Notes under the pieces: generated by a model | Told to the model about the DNA's origin: nothing | What the model saw: only the letters and a program-made list of their open reading frames with translations | Databases searched by the model: none | Origin: Tumebacillus algifaecis | GTDB lineage: Bacteria > Bacillota > Bacilli > Tumebacillales > Tumebacillaceae | Length of the DNA: 64,000 nt | NCBI RefSeq assembly: GCF_002243515.1 | Contig: NZ_CP022657.1 | Coordinates: 1,727,001 to 1,791,000 of the forward strand | Direction: 5' to 3' | Program-made: the position numbers and the translations under genes | In this document: in pieces, positions 32,089-40,300 of the stretch | Layout: the number at the start of each line of letters is the position of its first letter | Position numbering within the stretch: the stretch's first letter is position 1

Positions 32089-33837
32089 ATGAGTAACCAA
32101 CGTGTTGTGATCGTCGGCGGTGGCCTTGCGGGCCTGATGGCGACCATCAAGGTTTGCGAGGCCGGGATTCCGGTCGATCTGTTCTCGTTAGTACCTGTAA
32201 AACGTTCTCACTCCGTCTGTGCACAAGGCGGGATCAACGGCGCCGTCAACACCAAAGGTGAAGGCGACTCGCCGTGGGAACATTTTGATGACACCGTGTA
32301 CGGTGGCGACTTCCTCGCCAACCAACCGCCGGTTAAAGCGATGTGTGACGCAGCGCCTGGCATCATCCATCTGATGGACCGCATGGGCGTTATGTTCAAC
32401 CGCACTCCGGAAGGATTGCTCGACTTCCGCCGTTTTGGCGGTACCAAGCATAGCCGCACTGCATTTGCAGGCGCGACCACCGGTCAGCAGCTCTTGTATG
32501 CACTCGATGAGCAAGTGCGCCGCTTCGAATCCCAAGGTCTCGTACAAAAGTACGAAGGCTGGGAGTTCGTACAGGCTGTTGTCGATGAGGAAGGGGTCTG
32601 CCGCGGTATCGTGGCTCAAGACCTGCGCTCGATGGAGATCCAATCCTTCGTCGGTGATGCTGTCATCCTCGCGACAGGCGGCCCTGGACTTGTATTTGGC
32701 CGTTCTACCAACTCGATCATCAACACCGGTACCGCCGCTTCGGCTGTGTACCAACAAGGTGTAAAATATGCAAACGGTGAGTTCATCCAGATTCACCCGA
32801 CGGCGATCCCAGGCGATGACAAACTGCGCCTGATGTCCGAGTCTGCGCGCGGTGAAGGTGGCCGCGTCTGGACGTACAAAGACGGTAAACCGTGGTACTT
32901 CCTCGAAGAAAAATACCCGGCATATGGCAACCTCGTGCCGCGCGACATCGCGACTCGCGAGATCTTCCACGTCTGCGTCGATCTCGGTCTTGGCATCGAC
33001 GGCGAGAACATGGTATACCTCGACGTTTCTCACATTCCGAAAGAAACACTTGACGTCAAACTGGGCGGCATCATGGAAATCTACGAGAAATTTGCCGGCG
33101 ATGACCCGCGCAAAGTCCCGATGAAGATCTTCCCGGCTGTTCACTACTCGATGGGCGGCATGTGGGTTGACTACAACCAGATGACCAACATTCCGGGGCT
33201 GTTTGCAGCGGGCGAGTGTGAGTACCAGTACCACGGAGCAAACCGTCTGGGCGCGAACTCGCTGCTCTCCGCGATCTTCGGCGGCATGGTGACCGGCCCG
33301 AATGCGGTTTCTTACATCAAAGGTCTCAAGAAAACGGCTGCAGATGTTGAGAAGTCTGTCTTTGAAACGGCTGCGAAGAAACAAGAGCAAAAATACGAGT
33401 CGATCCTCAAGATGGAAGGCACCGAGAACCCGTATGCGCTGCACCGTGAACTTGGCCAGTGGATGACCGATAACGTGACCGTTGTCCGTTATAACGACCG
33501 CTTGCAGAAGACCGATGAGAAGATTCAAGAACTGATGGAACGTTGGCATAACATCGGCATGGCTGACAAGTCGCGTTGGGAGAACATGATGGCACCGTTC
33601 ACCCGTCAGTTGTGGAACATGCTCGAACTCGCTCGCGTCATGACCATCGGCGCGCTCAAACGCGATGAATCCCGCGGCGCGCACTACAAGCCTGACTTCC
33701 CGGATCGCAATGACGAGCAGTTCCTGAAAACCACAATTGCTGCTTGGACGCCAAACGGCCCGGAAATCAGCTATGATGAAGTCGATGTCTCGCTGATCGA
33801 GCCGCGTCTGCGCAACTACGCAGTCGATAAAAACTAA
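32089..33837 (+). CDS. sdhA: succinate dehydrogenase flavoprotein subunit
   Basis: 582 residues. The FAD-binding Rossmann start VVIVGGGLAGLMATIKV, the flavin-attachment region SHSVCAQGGINGAVN, active-site DFRRFGGTKHSRTAFAG, the substrate-loop ATGGPGLVFGRSTNS, FIQIHPTAIPGDDKL and HYSMGGMWVDYNQMTNIPGLFAAGECEYQYHGANRLGANSLL are all present. It oxidises succinate to fumarate on the cytoplasmic face of the membrane complex. Ribosome site GGGAGGAAACGCA. Codon bias is very strong, in keeping with high expression. Confidence 0.96.
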   Translation: MSNQRVVIVGGGLAGLMATIKVCEAGIPVDLFSLVPVKRSHSVCAQGGINGAVNTKGEGDSPWEHFDDTVYGGDFLANQPPVKAMCDAAPGIIHLMDRMGVMFNRTPEGLLDFRRFGGTKHSRTAFAGATTGQQLLYALDEQVRRFESQGLVQKYEGWEFVQAVVDEEGVCRGIVAQDLRSMEIQSFVGDAVILATGGPGLVFGRSTNSIINTGTAASAVYQQGVKYANGEFIQIHPTAIPGDDKLRLMSESARGEGGRVWTYKDGKPWYFLEEKYPAYGNLVPRDIATREIFHVCVDLGLGIDGENMVYLDVSHIPKETLDVKLGGIMEIYEKFAGDDPRKVPMKIFPAVHYSMGGMWVDYNQMTNIPGLFAAGECEYQYHGANRLGANSLLSAIFGGMVTGPNAVSYIKGLKKTAADVEKSVFETAAKKQEQKYESILKMEGTENPYALHRELGQWMTDNVTVVRYNDRLQKTDEKIQELMERWHNIGMADKSRWENMMAPFTRQLWNMLELARVMTIGALKRDESRGAHYKPDFPDRNDEQFLKTTIAAWTPNGPEISYDEVDVSLIEPRLRNYAVDKN

Positions 33838-33863
33838 AACTGCGAGGAAAGGGGGAGACATCC

Positions 33864-34613
33864 ATGAGCAAGAAAGAAATTCACGTGATTATCGAACGTC
33901 AAGATCGTACGGACAGCCAACCGTATACGCAGGAATTCACCATTCCGTACCGTCCGAACTTGAACGTGATCGCACTTCTGATGGAGATTCAGCGTAACCC
34001 GGTTGACAATTCAGGTAAACTGTCTGCACCGGTTGCATGGGAATCGAACTGTCTGGAAGAAATCTGTGGCGCCTGCATGATGGTCATCAACGGCAAGCCA
34101 CGCCAAGCGTGCTCCGCGCTGGTGGATCAGCTCGAGCAGCCGATTCGCCTGAAGCCGGCGCGCACGTTCCCAGTCGTTCGTGACCTCGTCATCGACAGAA
34201 GCCGCATGTTCAAAGCTTTGCAAAAAGTGAAAGCATGGGTGCCGATCGACGGTACGTATGATCTCGGTCCGGGACCGCGCATGGCGGAACGTGATCGTCA
34301 ATGGGCCTATGAGCTGTCCAAATGTTTCACGTGCGGCGCGTGCGTCGAGGCTTGCCCGAACGTGAACGAGCGTACCTCCTTTATCGGCCCGTTTGCAATT
34401 TCGCAGGTTCGTCTGTTCAATACGCATCCGACCGGCGAAATGCACAAAGAAGATCGTCTCGAAGCTTTGATGGGCGAAGGCGGTATTCATGAGTGCGGCA
34501 ACTCGCAAAACTGCGTTCAGGTATGCCCGAAAGGCATTCCGTTGACCACGTCGATTGCAGCGATGAACGGTGCTGTCAACCGTCACGCGATCTCGTCTTG
34601 GCTGAAGCGCTAA
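33864..34613 (+). CDS. sdhB: succinate dehydrogenase iron-sulfur subunit
   Basis: 249 residues. The [2Fe-2S] ligands lie in SNCLEEICGACMMVINGKPRQAC. The second domain has CFTCGACVEACPN and CGNSQNCVQVCPKGIPL for the [4Fe-4S] and [3Fe-4S] clusters. It wires the SdhA flavin to the SdhC haems. GAAAGGGGGAG lies ahead of the ATG and sdhA ends 26 bp upstream. The operon ends in a strong terminator, so sdhCAB is a complete three-gene unit with no sdhD, typical for B-type complexes. Confidence 0.96.
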   Translation: MSKKEIHVIIERQDRTDSQPYTQEFTIPYRPNLNVIALLMEIQRNPVDNSGKLSAPVAWESNCLEEICGACMMVINGKPRQACSALVDQLEQPIRLKPARTFPVVRDLVIDRSRMFKALQKVKAWVPIDGTYDLGPGPRMAERDRQWAYELSKCFTCGACVEACPNVNERTSFIGPFAISQVRLFNTHPTGEMHKEDRLEALMGEGGIHECGNSQNCVQVCPKGIPLTTSIAAMNGAVNRHAISSWLKR

Positions 34614-34616
34614 TCC

Positions 34617-34649
34617 AAAAAGACCACCTTCGAGGTGGTCTTTTTTTTT
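34617..34649 (+). terminator. rho-independent terminator of sdhCAB
   Basis: GACCACCT-tcg-AGGTGGTC is preceded by AAAAA and followed by nine T residues. Confidence 0.95.
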
Positions 34650-34668
34650 GCGTAAAAGAAGTCAGGGA

Positions 34669-34697
34669 TTGTCGAAAATGCTCTTACAGTTTATAAT
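34669..34697 (+). promoter_or_regulatory. sigma-A promoter of the cheX-like gene
   Basis: TTGTCG (34669-34674) and a perfect TATAAT (34692-34697) are 17 bp apart. Confidence 0.7.
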
Positions 34698-34765
34698 AAT
34701 GAAAATTAGAAACGTTAAAATTTGGAACGAATGCATATCGAGACAACAAAAGGGGAGATTGTTTC

Positions 34766-35224
34766 ATGCACGGACAGATCATTGTACCGTTTCTGGAATC
34801 GGCACAGCAAGTGCTGCAAATGATGACCACTGTCGCATTGACTCCGGGAACGGTTGCGACCGCAGCCCCAGACTTACATTCGCAGCACGTATGGATTCTC
34901 ATCGACCTAAAAGGCGATGTTGAGGGACAAGTTGCTTTTGGATTAGCACCGGAAATGGCGATGAAGATTGCTTCGGCGATGATGGGCGGATTCGAACTGA
35001 GCCAATTTGACGAGATGAGTCAGAGCGCCGTAGCGGAGTTGGCCAACATGATCAGCGGGAATGCGTGCATTCAGCTGTCAAACAACGGGATGTCGATCGA
35101 TATCACTCCGCCGCAGGTACAGATGGGAGAGTCGCTCGTACAACCGATGCAAGAAATCGCATACGCAGTTCCGCTCGAATTGCAAGAATTAGGCATTCTT
35201 GAAATCAAATTATTGATCGCATAG
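34766..35224 (+). CDS. CheX/CheC-family chemotaxis phosphatase-like protein
   Basis: 152 residues of the CheC/CheX/FliY fold. The signature SAVAELANMISGNA contains the E-x-x-N phosphatase pair (Glu and Asn of ELAN). The N-terminal half (HGQIIVPFLESAQQVLQMM) and the strand GQVAFGLAPEMAMKIASAMMGGFE fit CheX. Such proteins dephosphorylate CheY-P or related receivers. No flagellar or chemotaxis genes adjoin it, so its partner receiver is unknown; stand-alone CheX proteins also serve other signalling circuits. AAGGGGAG lies eight bases before the ATG. Confidence 0.8.
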   Translation: MHGQIIVPFLESAQQVLQMMTTVALTPGTVATAAPDLHSQHVWILIDLKGDVEGQVAFGLAPEMAMKIASAMMGGFELSQFDEMSQSAVAELANMISGNACIQLSNNGMSIDITPPQVQMGESLVQPMQEIAYAVPLELQELGILEIKLLIA

Positions 35225-35238
35225 GTGGCTGTTCGTTT

Positions 35239-35267
35239 CACCAATCGACCCTTTTTTGTATAGGATA
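35239..35267 (+). promoter_or_regulatory. candidate sigma-K promoter of gerE
   Basis: CACC (35239-35242), a 16-bp spacer and TATAGGATA (35259-35267) match the mother-cell sigma-K pattern mACm-N16-CATAnnnTA with one mismatch. B. subtilis gerE is sigma-K dependent, which supports the call. Confidence 0.45.
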
Positions 35268-35342
35268 GTTCGAGAACAATGGCAATTAACTCACCCAATC
35301 CCTAGACCTTGTATTCATGACCCGAGCAAGGAGGGATCGAGA

Positions 35343-35570
35343 GTGACAGCGGGCAAGGACGCACGAGGAAAATCCCTACTTACCACCCGTGAACGTGAAG
35401 TATTTGAACTGCTGGTTCAGGACAAGACGACGAAAGACATCGCGGAGAAGTTGTTCATCAGCGAGAAAACGGTACGCAACCACATTTCGAACGTCATGAA
35501 AAAGCTCAACGTCAAAGGTCGTTCGCAAGCGGTGGTTGAGTTGGTACGACTCGGAGAACTGCAAATCTGA
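35343..35570 (+). CDS. gerE: spore coat regulator GerE
   Basis: 75 residues, almost entirely a LuxR-type helix-turn-helix: LLTTREREVFELLVQDKTTKDIAEKLF, then ISEKTVRNHISNVMKKL and GRSQAVVELVRLGELQI. This is nearly the B. subtilis GerE sequence as I recall it. GerE acts late in the mother cell, switching coat genes on and off. The GTG at 35343 follows AAGGAGG by eight bases; the open frame extends upstream without a ribosome site. It ends in a terminator and is monocistronic. Confidence 0.95.
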   Translation: MTAGKDARGKSLLTTREREVFELLVQDKTTKDIAEKLFISEKTVRNHISNVMKKLNVKGRSQAVVELVRLGELQI

Positions 35571-35592
35571 CGCTCTCTGAATTATTTTTGAC

Positions 35593-35624
35593 ACCCTGCT
35601 CATCGAGTGAGCAGGGTCTTTTGT
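35593..35624 (+). terminator. rho-independent terminator after gerE
   Basis: ACCCTGCTCA pairs with TGAGCAGGGT around a five-base loop, followed by CTTTTG. Confidence 0.85.
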
Positions 35625-35674
35625 TTGTCTTGGAGAATAGAACGTTGGGTATTATATCAGGACGGAGTGATCGT

Positions 35675-36241
35675 TTGAGCAAGCTCTATCTAGTTCGTCA
35701 TGCCCAAGTCAAACTTGAGGCGCAAGTCCCGGCACAGGATTGGAATTTGTCTGCGGAAGGGGTGCTTTCCGCCCAACAACTAGCTCGGGAAGAGGGATGG
35801 GACGGGGTGGTCGCGATCTGGCATTCGCCTGAGCGGAAAGCATGGGCGACTGCCGTGCAGATCGCCGCACATACTGGACTTCCGCTCCGCATGCATGAGG
35901 GATTGCGCGAAGTGGAGTTCAAAACGGGCATTCTCCAGCCCGATCAATTTCAGGCGCGTGTCGGGGCTTATTTTCAAGGGGAAGAGGACCCAGCTTTTGA
36001 ACGATACGAACTGGCAGAAGCGCGCATCGTCGGCGCGGTGCGCGAGATTGTGGCGTTATCGCAGGACCAAGATGTGGTGATTGTCACTCATGGGCGAATC
36101 TTGATGGTGCTTTACTCCTATCTGTTCGGACGACGACTAGGACCTGAGGAGTGGAAGTCGATCGGCTTGCCCGATCTGTCGGTGATCGATACGAAAACAT
36201 GGAAGGTGGAGCGAGGATTCTTATGCAACGTTTCAAACTGA
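35675..36241 (+). CDS. histidine phosphatase superfamily protein (phosphoglycerate mutase-like)
   Basis: 188 residues. The catalytic LVRHAQV motif is at the N-terminus (the third residue is alanine rather than the usual glycine). A second histidine lies in VVIVTHGRILMVLYS. Glu in GLREVEFKTG is the likely acid. Family members range from phosphoglycerate mutases to cobalamin, sugar-phosphate or broad phosphatases, and the substrate cannot be inferred. The TTG at 35675 follows GGACGGAG; the longer upstream frame runs through the gerE terminator. It overlaps the Nudix gene by 19 bp, so the two are coupled. Confidence 0.75.
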   Translation: MSKLYLVRHAQVKLEAQVPAQDWNLSAEGVLSAQQLAREEGWDGVVAIWHSPERKAWATAVQIAAHTGLPLRMHEGLREVEFKTGILQPDQFQARVGAYFQGEEDPAFERYELAEARIVGAVREIVALSQDQDVVIVTHGRILMVLYSYLFGRRLGPEEWKSIGLPDLSVIDTKTWKVERGFLCNVSN

Positions 36242-36663
36242 TTCCAGCTGTGCATCTCTTTTTTGTGCAAGAGGGGCAGGTGCTGTTGCTACGGCGCGCG
36301 AACACGGGTTACGAGGATGGCAACTACAGCGTGGTGGCTGGACATCTTGATGGGTACGAATCGGTCATTCAAGCCGCGATTCGTGAGGCGCGCGAAGAGG
36401 CGGGGGTGGAAATCGATCCGGCTGACGTGCAGATGGTCGGGGTGATGCATCGTTTGTCGAACGATGAACGGGTCGATTTTTTTGTCGAAATTGTTCGTTG
36501 GACGGGTGAGATTTGGAATCGGGAGCCAAATAAATGTGATGACTTGCGTTGGTTTGCATGGGACGCATTGCCAGATAATCTCATTCCCTATGTGCGCAGA
36601 GCTTTGGACAACTATCGGCAGGGGAGATGGTTTGACAGCGTAGGATTTGAGCAAGTGGAGTAA
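36223..36663 (+). CDS. Nudix hydrolase
   Basis: 146 residues. The Nudix box GHLDGYESVIQAAIREAREEAGV contains the G-x5-E-x7-R-E-x-x-E-E metal-binding pattern. IPAVHLFFVQEGQVLLLRR precedes it, and DLRWFAWDALPDNLIPYVRRAL is the usual C-terminal helix. Nudix enzymes cleave nucleoside-diphosphate-linked compounds; the substrate is not evident. The ATG at 36223 follows GCGAGG by six bases and overlaps the preceding phosphatase gene. The overlap suggests a coupled clean-up pair acting on phosphorylated metabolites (inference). Confidence 0.88.
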   Translation: MQRFKLIPAVHLFFVQEGQVLLLRRANTGYEDGNYSVVAGHLDGYESVIQAAIREAREEAGVEIDPADVQMVGVMHRLSNDERVDFFVEIVRWTGEIWNREPNKCDDLRWFAWDALPDNLIPYVRRALDNYRQGRWFDSVGFEQVE

Positions 36664-37213
36664 TTGATACACGACTTGGAAACGAAGCTTTTGAACTGCC
36701 CGACTTTAGGGGGCCTAGGACTGGTTGGGTGATCCGAATTTTTTGCACCTTCACAGGAACGGGAGCAATGGGGCTAAATACCCGATATGGTCCGCTGTCG
36801 AATCTTGCGGTACCCCCTTCTGTTCAAACGGCGTGGACAGGCTTTCAAAAGGCGTTGAAGCCGCTTGGGTGGCAAGTCCGCGCTGTTCGATCTGCATCGC
36901 CCGATCCAAGACACCTAAGTTTGCCTGCGCGCCGAATCTCTTCTCTCGGCCAGACGGTGGTGCGCGGCTCCGTTAAGGAACAATGAATACTGGCGGAAAT
37001 GCTTTGCACAAGCGGTGTCTTCCCTTTTTGCAAGCACACCAATAACGCCTGTCCTCAGGTGGAAGCGGTGTGCTTTTTTGCATGCAAGTTCGGAGATGCG
37101 CATTGACGAACATGTAAATACCAGATACGCTAAATCAAGAAACATATGGAATATTCATTATTTTAAAATGTTAGGATAAACGACATGTAGCCAGAACAAG
37201 CGGGAGGTACCGT
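36664..37213. other. 550-bp gap with no recognisable gene
   Basis: No known family is visible. A GTG-started ORF of 85 codons on the plus strand (36729-36986) lacks a good ribosome site and resembles nothing I know, and overlapping frames of similar length exist. A hairpin GCACACC...GGTGTGC with a T run lies at about 37033-37079. The last 130 bp are AT-rich and should hold the promoter of the MFS gene, but no good -35/-10 pair stands out. Confidence 0.5.
37033..37079 (+). terminator. possible terminator upstream of the MFS gene
   Basis: AGCACACC and GGTGTGCT enclose a long loop containing an inner CCT...AGG, followed by TTTTT. The loop is longer than usual, so confidence is moderate. Confidence 0.5.
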
Positions 37214-38494
37214 ATGAGTAAAGCATCGATCTTTGCACCGCTAAAACATCGTCCTTATCGGATGCTGTTTACGGGGCAGCTTTTTTCAGATCTTGGGGCT
37301 TGGCTGGACTTACTTGCCTTGGGCATCCTGGTCGCCTATACGTGGGGGCTCGGCGCGTTCGAACTGGCCGCGCTGACGATCACGATCGGTATTCCATGGG
37401 TGCTGATCGGTCCTTTTGCTGCGGTGTGGGCGGACCGTCTGCCGCGCAAAGGACTGATGATCTTCTGTGACTTGGTCCGAATTTTCGTCGTGTTGGGCTT
37501 TGTGATCGCTCCCAACTTGTATGTGTTGCTAGTGTTGGTTTTTTTGAAAGAGACGTTCTCGGCGCTGTTTGATCCTGCACGGCAAGGGGCGATCCGAACG
37601 CTGGTGCCAGAGGAGGTGCTACTGCAAGCCAGTTCGCTGTCCCAGCTGTCCTTAAATGCGACGAAAGTGCTCGCTCCTGTGCTTGGCGGAATCATCATCG
37701 CCGTCTATTCACCGTCGTTTGTGTTTCTGTTAGAAGCGGTGTTGTTCCTCTTCTCGATCTTTTTCATCATGCGTCTACCGCATTTGCCCAAGCCGTCTGC
37801 TGATCGTAAGGACGGTGGTGAGCATGACAGGCAAGAAAAGTCTGCTTTTTGGCAGCAATTTAAGGAAGGGCTGCGCTTTATCGGGGAAAATCGAATTCTG
37901 CTAACTGCGATCTCGCTGATGGCGGTTCGTTTTTTCTTGATCTTTCTCTATGATGGTCTGCTCGTCTTGTGGGGGAAAGAGGTTGGAATGGGCGAAGCGT
38001 ATTTTGGCATCTTTCTCGGTGCGGTCGGGCTTGGTACGGTGATCGGGACGCTGCTTGTCGGTCAATGGAGCTTTTGGAGCAACAGGCCGATCCAGATGAT
38101 GGCGATCACCGGTGCGCTCAGTGGGTTCGGCATCCTCACGCTTGCCTTGGGTTCCTTTCAACTGATCCCCGGCAATGCGATTCTTTGGACATCGATCTTT
38201 TTCCTGCTCGGTTGTATCGGGGCTGGCGCGGCCGTTCCATATGGCTATGTTCTGCAAAAGGAAACACCGTCCGACATCATCGGGCGGGTCACAGGTTCGG
38301 CCAACGCGATTTCCAACTTTGCCATGTTTGTCGCCCCGGCACTGGGCGCCGTCGTAGCCGAATGGATCGGTACAGGTGGTGTCTTTGCTATCGCAGGCAC
38401 AGGCACGGTGCTGACCGGGATGGTCGCGATGATTGCGGTGCGCGGCTTGGAAATGACAAAGGGGCAGGCCGAATCAAAGGCGCGCTCCCTTTAA
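37214..38494 (+). CDS. MFS transporter, EntS/MFS_3-like exporter
   Basis: 426 residues, about twelve membrane helices. PLKHRPYRMLFTGQLFSDLGAWLDLLALG at the N-terminus and the loop WADRLPRKGLMIFCDLVRI (motif A-like) match the MFS_3 group that includes enterobactin exporters and macrolide pumps. FDPARQGAIRTLVPEEVLLQASSLSQLS is another family hallmark. The charged central loop is at about 195-215. Likely drug or metabolite efflux; substrate unknown. CGGGAGG precedes the ATG. It is followed 31 bp later by the YdbC-like gene. Confidence 0.85.
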   Translation: MSKASIFAPLKHRPYRMLFTGQLFSDLGAWLDLLALGILVAYTWGLGAFELAALTITIGIPWVLIGPFAAVWADRLPRKGLMIFCDLVRIFVVLGFVIAPNLYVLLVLVFLKETFSALFDPARQGAIRTLVPEEVLLQASSLSQLSLNATKVLAPVLGGIIIAVYSPSFVFLLEAVLFLFSIFFIMRLPHLPKPSADRKDGGEHDRQEKSAFWQQFKEGLRFIGENRILLTAISLMAVRFFLIFLYDGLLVLWGKEVGMGEAYFGIFLGAVGLGTVIGTLLVGQWSFWSNRPIQMMAITGALSGFGILTLALGSFQLIPGNAILWTSIFFLLGCIGAGAAVPYGYVLQKETPSDIIGRVTGSANAISNFAMFVAPALGAVVAEWIGTGGVFAIAGTGTVLTGMVAMIAVRGLEMTKGQAESKARSL

Positions 38495-38525
38495 AGGCAA
38501 GAGATCGCGGGAAGGAAGTGAGCCG

Positions 38526-38927
38526 ATGTTGGTCAAATGGATGATCTGCACGGTGGAACCAGAGCAAAGAGACGCCTTCTCGCAGGCGCAAGAATCATGG
38601 TCACAACTGCATGGCGTGGCAGGATTTTGCGGGCAGGTGGGCGGTTGGAAAGTGGAGGAAGGAGACGTGACAGCTCGCATTGTCGGCCTGTGGTGTGATG
38701 AAGCGGCCTACCAGACGTTTATGGATGAGGTGCACGACCTCATCACGGAAGGTAGCGCACAAGGCAAGACGTACACCTCAATACAAGTCAGGCTGGAAGA
38801 AATCCACGAAGCGCAACTTCCAGCGCGGCTTCGTTCCTGGATTGAGGGAGTGGCATCCGTTTCACAATGGACGGTGCGTTCCAGCGTGGCGAGATGGGAT
38901 ACGCTGATGCTTCTTGGCTCAAACTAA
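38526..38927 (+). CDS. YdbC-like (DUF4937) protein
   Basis: 133 residues beginning MLVKWMICTVEPEQRDAFSQAQESWSQLHGVAGFCGQVGGW. This resembles the dimeric ferredoxin-like (ABM-type) DUF4937/YdbC family of Bacillus, with a family-typical GLWCDEAAYQTFMDEVHD. Function is uncharacterised; related folds act as monooxygenases or small-molecule binders. The gene is close to the MFS gene upstream and the carboxymuconolactone decarboxylase-like gene downstream, so the three may be one transcript. Confidence 0.7.
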   Translation: MLVKWMICTVEPEQRDAFSQAQESWSQLHGVAGFCGQVGGWKVEEGDVTARIVGLWCDEAAYQTFMDEVHDLITEGSAQGKTYTSIQVRLEEIHEAQLPARLRSWIEGVASVSQWTVRSSVARWDTLMLLGSN

Positions 38928-38961
38928 CCTCGTCATTTTAGAGGAAAGGGTGAGCCGATCG

Positions 38962-39330
38962 GTGGAAGAACATGAGTATCGTTCCTATGTTATCGACTCC
39001 ATTCGCGATTATAAAATGGGGTTGAGTCATTTTTCGGAGCAACTGCCCGATGTGGGCCGCAAATTTATGGAGTTTACCGCAGCATGCTTTCAGGACGGTG
39101 CTGTCTCCGAGAAAAACAAACACCTGATCGCGCTTGGCATCGCCGTCAGCGCGCAGGATGAGACTTGCATCATGTATCATACGCACGCCGCGCTGGCAAC
39201 AGGCGCCTCTGAACAGGAAGTTCTAGAGACGATCGGCGTCTGCGGCGCGTTTGGCGGCGGTGCTGCCATGTCACAGGGCGTGACGCTGGTGCAACATGTG
39301 ATCGATGTTTACAATGAGCCACAGCATTGA
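38962..39330 (+). CDS. carboxymuconolactone decarboxylase/AhpD-like protein
   Basis: About 122 residues with the CMD core FMEFTAACFQDGAVSEKNKHLIALGIAVSAQDETCIMYHTHAAL. The E-x(n)-C-x3-H pattern (CIMYH) has one cysteine where AhpD has a CxxC pair, so alkylhydroperoxidase disulfide chemistry of the AhpD kind is unlikely as such. GVCGAFGGGAAMS follows. The GTG at 38962 is preferred, with AAAGGGTGA ahead; GTG 38950 overlaps that site. It ends in a terminator. Function is probably a small redox or decarboxylase-like role. Confidence 0.75.
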   Translation: MEEHEYRSYVIDSIRDYKMGLSHFSEQLPDVGRKFMEFTAACFQDGAVSEKNKHLIALGIAVSAQDETCIMYHTHAALATGASEQEVLETIGVCGAFGGGAAMSQGVTLVQHVIDVYNEPQH

Positions 39331-39335
39331 TTGCC

Positions 39336-39367
39336 AGCTCCTCGGAGAAAGTGCCGGGGAGCTTTTT
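39336..39367 (+). terminator. terminator after the CMD-family gene
   Basis: AGCTCCTCGG pairs with CCGGGGAGCT (one G-T pair), followed by TTTTC. Confidence 0.85.
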
Positions 39368-39767
39368 CGTTTAAAGCTCGTTGCCAAAATGCGCAGCTGA
39401 ACATAGTAGGTTTCCGTGGTACATCGAAGTATAACGAAGTAGATCGAATGAATCGTGATCTGGTCGTACGCATGCAGGAGGTCTGCACAGCTTACAAAAC
39501 GGCGAACTGCTCGAATCTGTATAAACGAAACATGCGCAGATAAGTGTGCGCAAGGATGCAATTCGAGGTGGACGAACTTTCTTCATGGCGCACGGCGCAG
39601 ATCATTTGCCGATCGCTTGCGGGCTGAGGGAGGGGTTATGTCACTTTGCTTTTTACTTAATTATTCGTCTATTTATCTGACTACAATTCCAATTCTCTTT
39701 CAGGGTTTTATTTCTTCTCTCATTATGATAAAATGGTAGGCAGTTGTTTCCACGGGAGGATCGATAA
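39368..39767. other. 400-bp gap before the MarR gene, nothing recognisable
   Basis: Only short frames without ribosome sites occur, the longest plausible one encoding 31 residues from 39448. The last 130 bp are AT-rich. TATGAT at 39723-39728 could be a -10 box for the MarR gene, but the -35 is weak. No repeats or RNA consensus were noticed. Confidence 0.5.
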
Positions 39768-40211
39768 ATGCCACAGCAAAAGATCCATGCAGATCTCGTT
39801 CGCGAGATTGAGCTGTTGCTGCGTCAGATTTCTAAGGAAGTCAGACGCAAAGGACGCGGGATTCTGTCCGATTTTAATATCACGCCGCCGCAGTTTGATG
39901 CGCTGGTCTACCTGCACGAATTCGGCGACTTGACGATCGGCGAACTCAGTTCCAAGCTTCATTTGGCGTACAGCACCACGACCGACCTTGTGGACCGAAT
40001 GGAACGCAACAATCTGGTTGAACGGGTTCGCGACAAGAGTGACCGTCGCGTCGTTCGCTTGCATATGATGGAGAAAGGTCGCGATCTGATCGAGCGCGTG
40101 GTTGCCAAGCGCCGAGAACATTTGGGGAATGCATTGCAATTTGTGCATGCAGAAGACTTGCAGCCACTTGTTGTATCGCTTAAAGAAATCTATACTCATA
40201 TCAGCGATTGA
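39768..40211 (+). CDS. MarR-family transcriptional regulator
   Basis: 147 residues of a winged-helix MarR protein: FNITPPQFDALVYLHEFGDLTIGELSSKLHLAYSTTTDLVDRMERNNLVERVRDKSDRRVVRLHMMEKGRDLIE spans the recognition helix and wing, including the conserved DxRxxxxxLT-like DRRVVRLHM. Helices at both ends form the dimer interface. CGGGAGG precedes the ATG. It is monocistronic and upstream of murI; its target could be itself or the nearby MFS exporter, though neither is shown by sequence. Confidence 0.9.
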   Translation: MPQQKIHADLVREIELLLRQISKEVRRKGRGILSDFNITPPQFDALVYLHEFGDLTIGELSSKLHLAYSTTTDLVDRMERNNLVERVRDKSDRRVVRLHMMEKGRDLIERVVAKRREHLGNALQFVHAEDLQPLVVSLKEIYTHISD

Positions 40212-40300
40212 CCATAGCAGTCTAGCGTTTTCCAGATGTATGAACTGGAGAACGCTTTTTCTTTTCTGGTTGCGCTGCCAAAGATGAAAGGAAGATTTAC

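Noticed and set aside
32188-33861. 557-codon open frame on the minus strand opposite sdhA
   Set aside because: It is a shadow of the strong codon bias of sdhA. The translated protein has no recognisable family, no ribosome site, and the plus-strand SdhA is unambiguous.
39448-39543. 31-codon ORF in the gap before the MarR gene
   Set aside because: No ribosome site and no recognisable composition; chance frames of this size are common.
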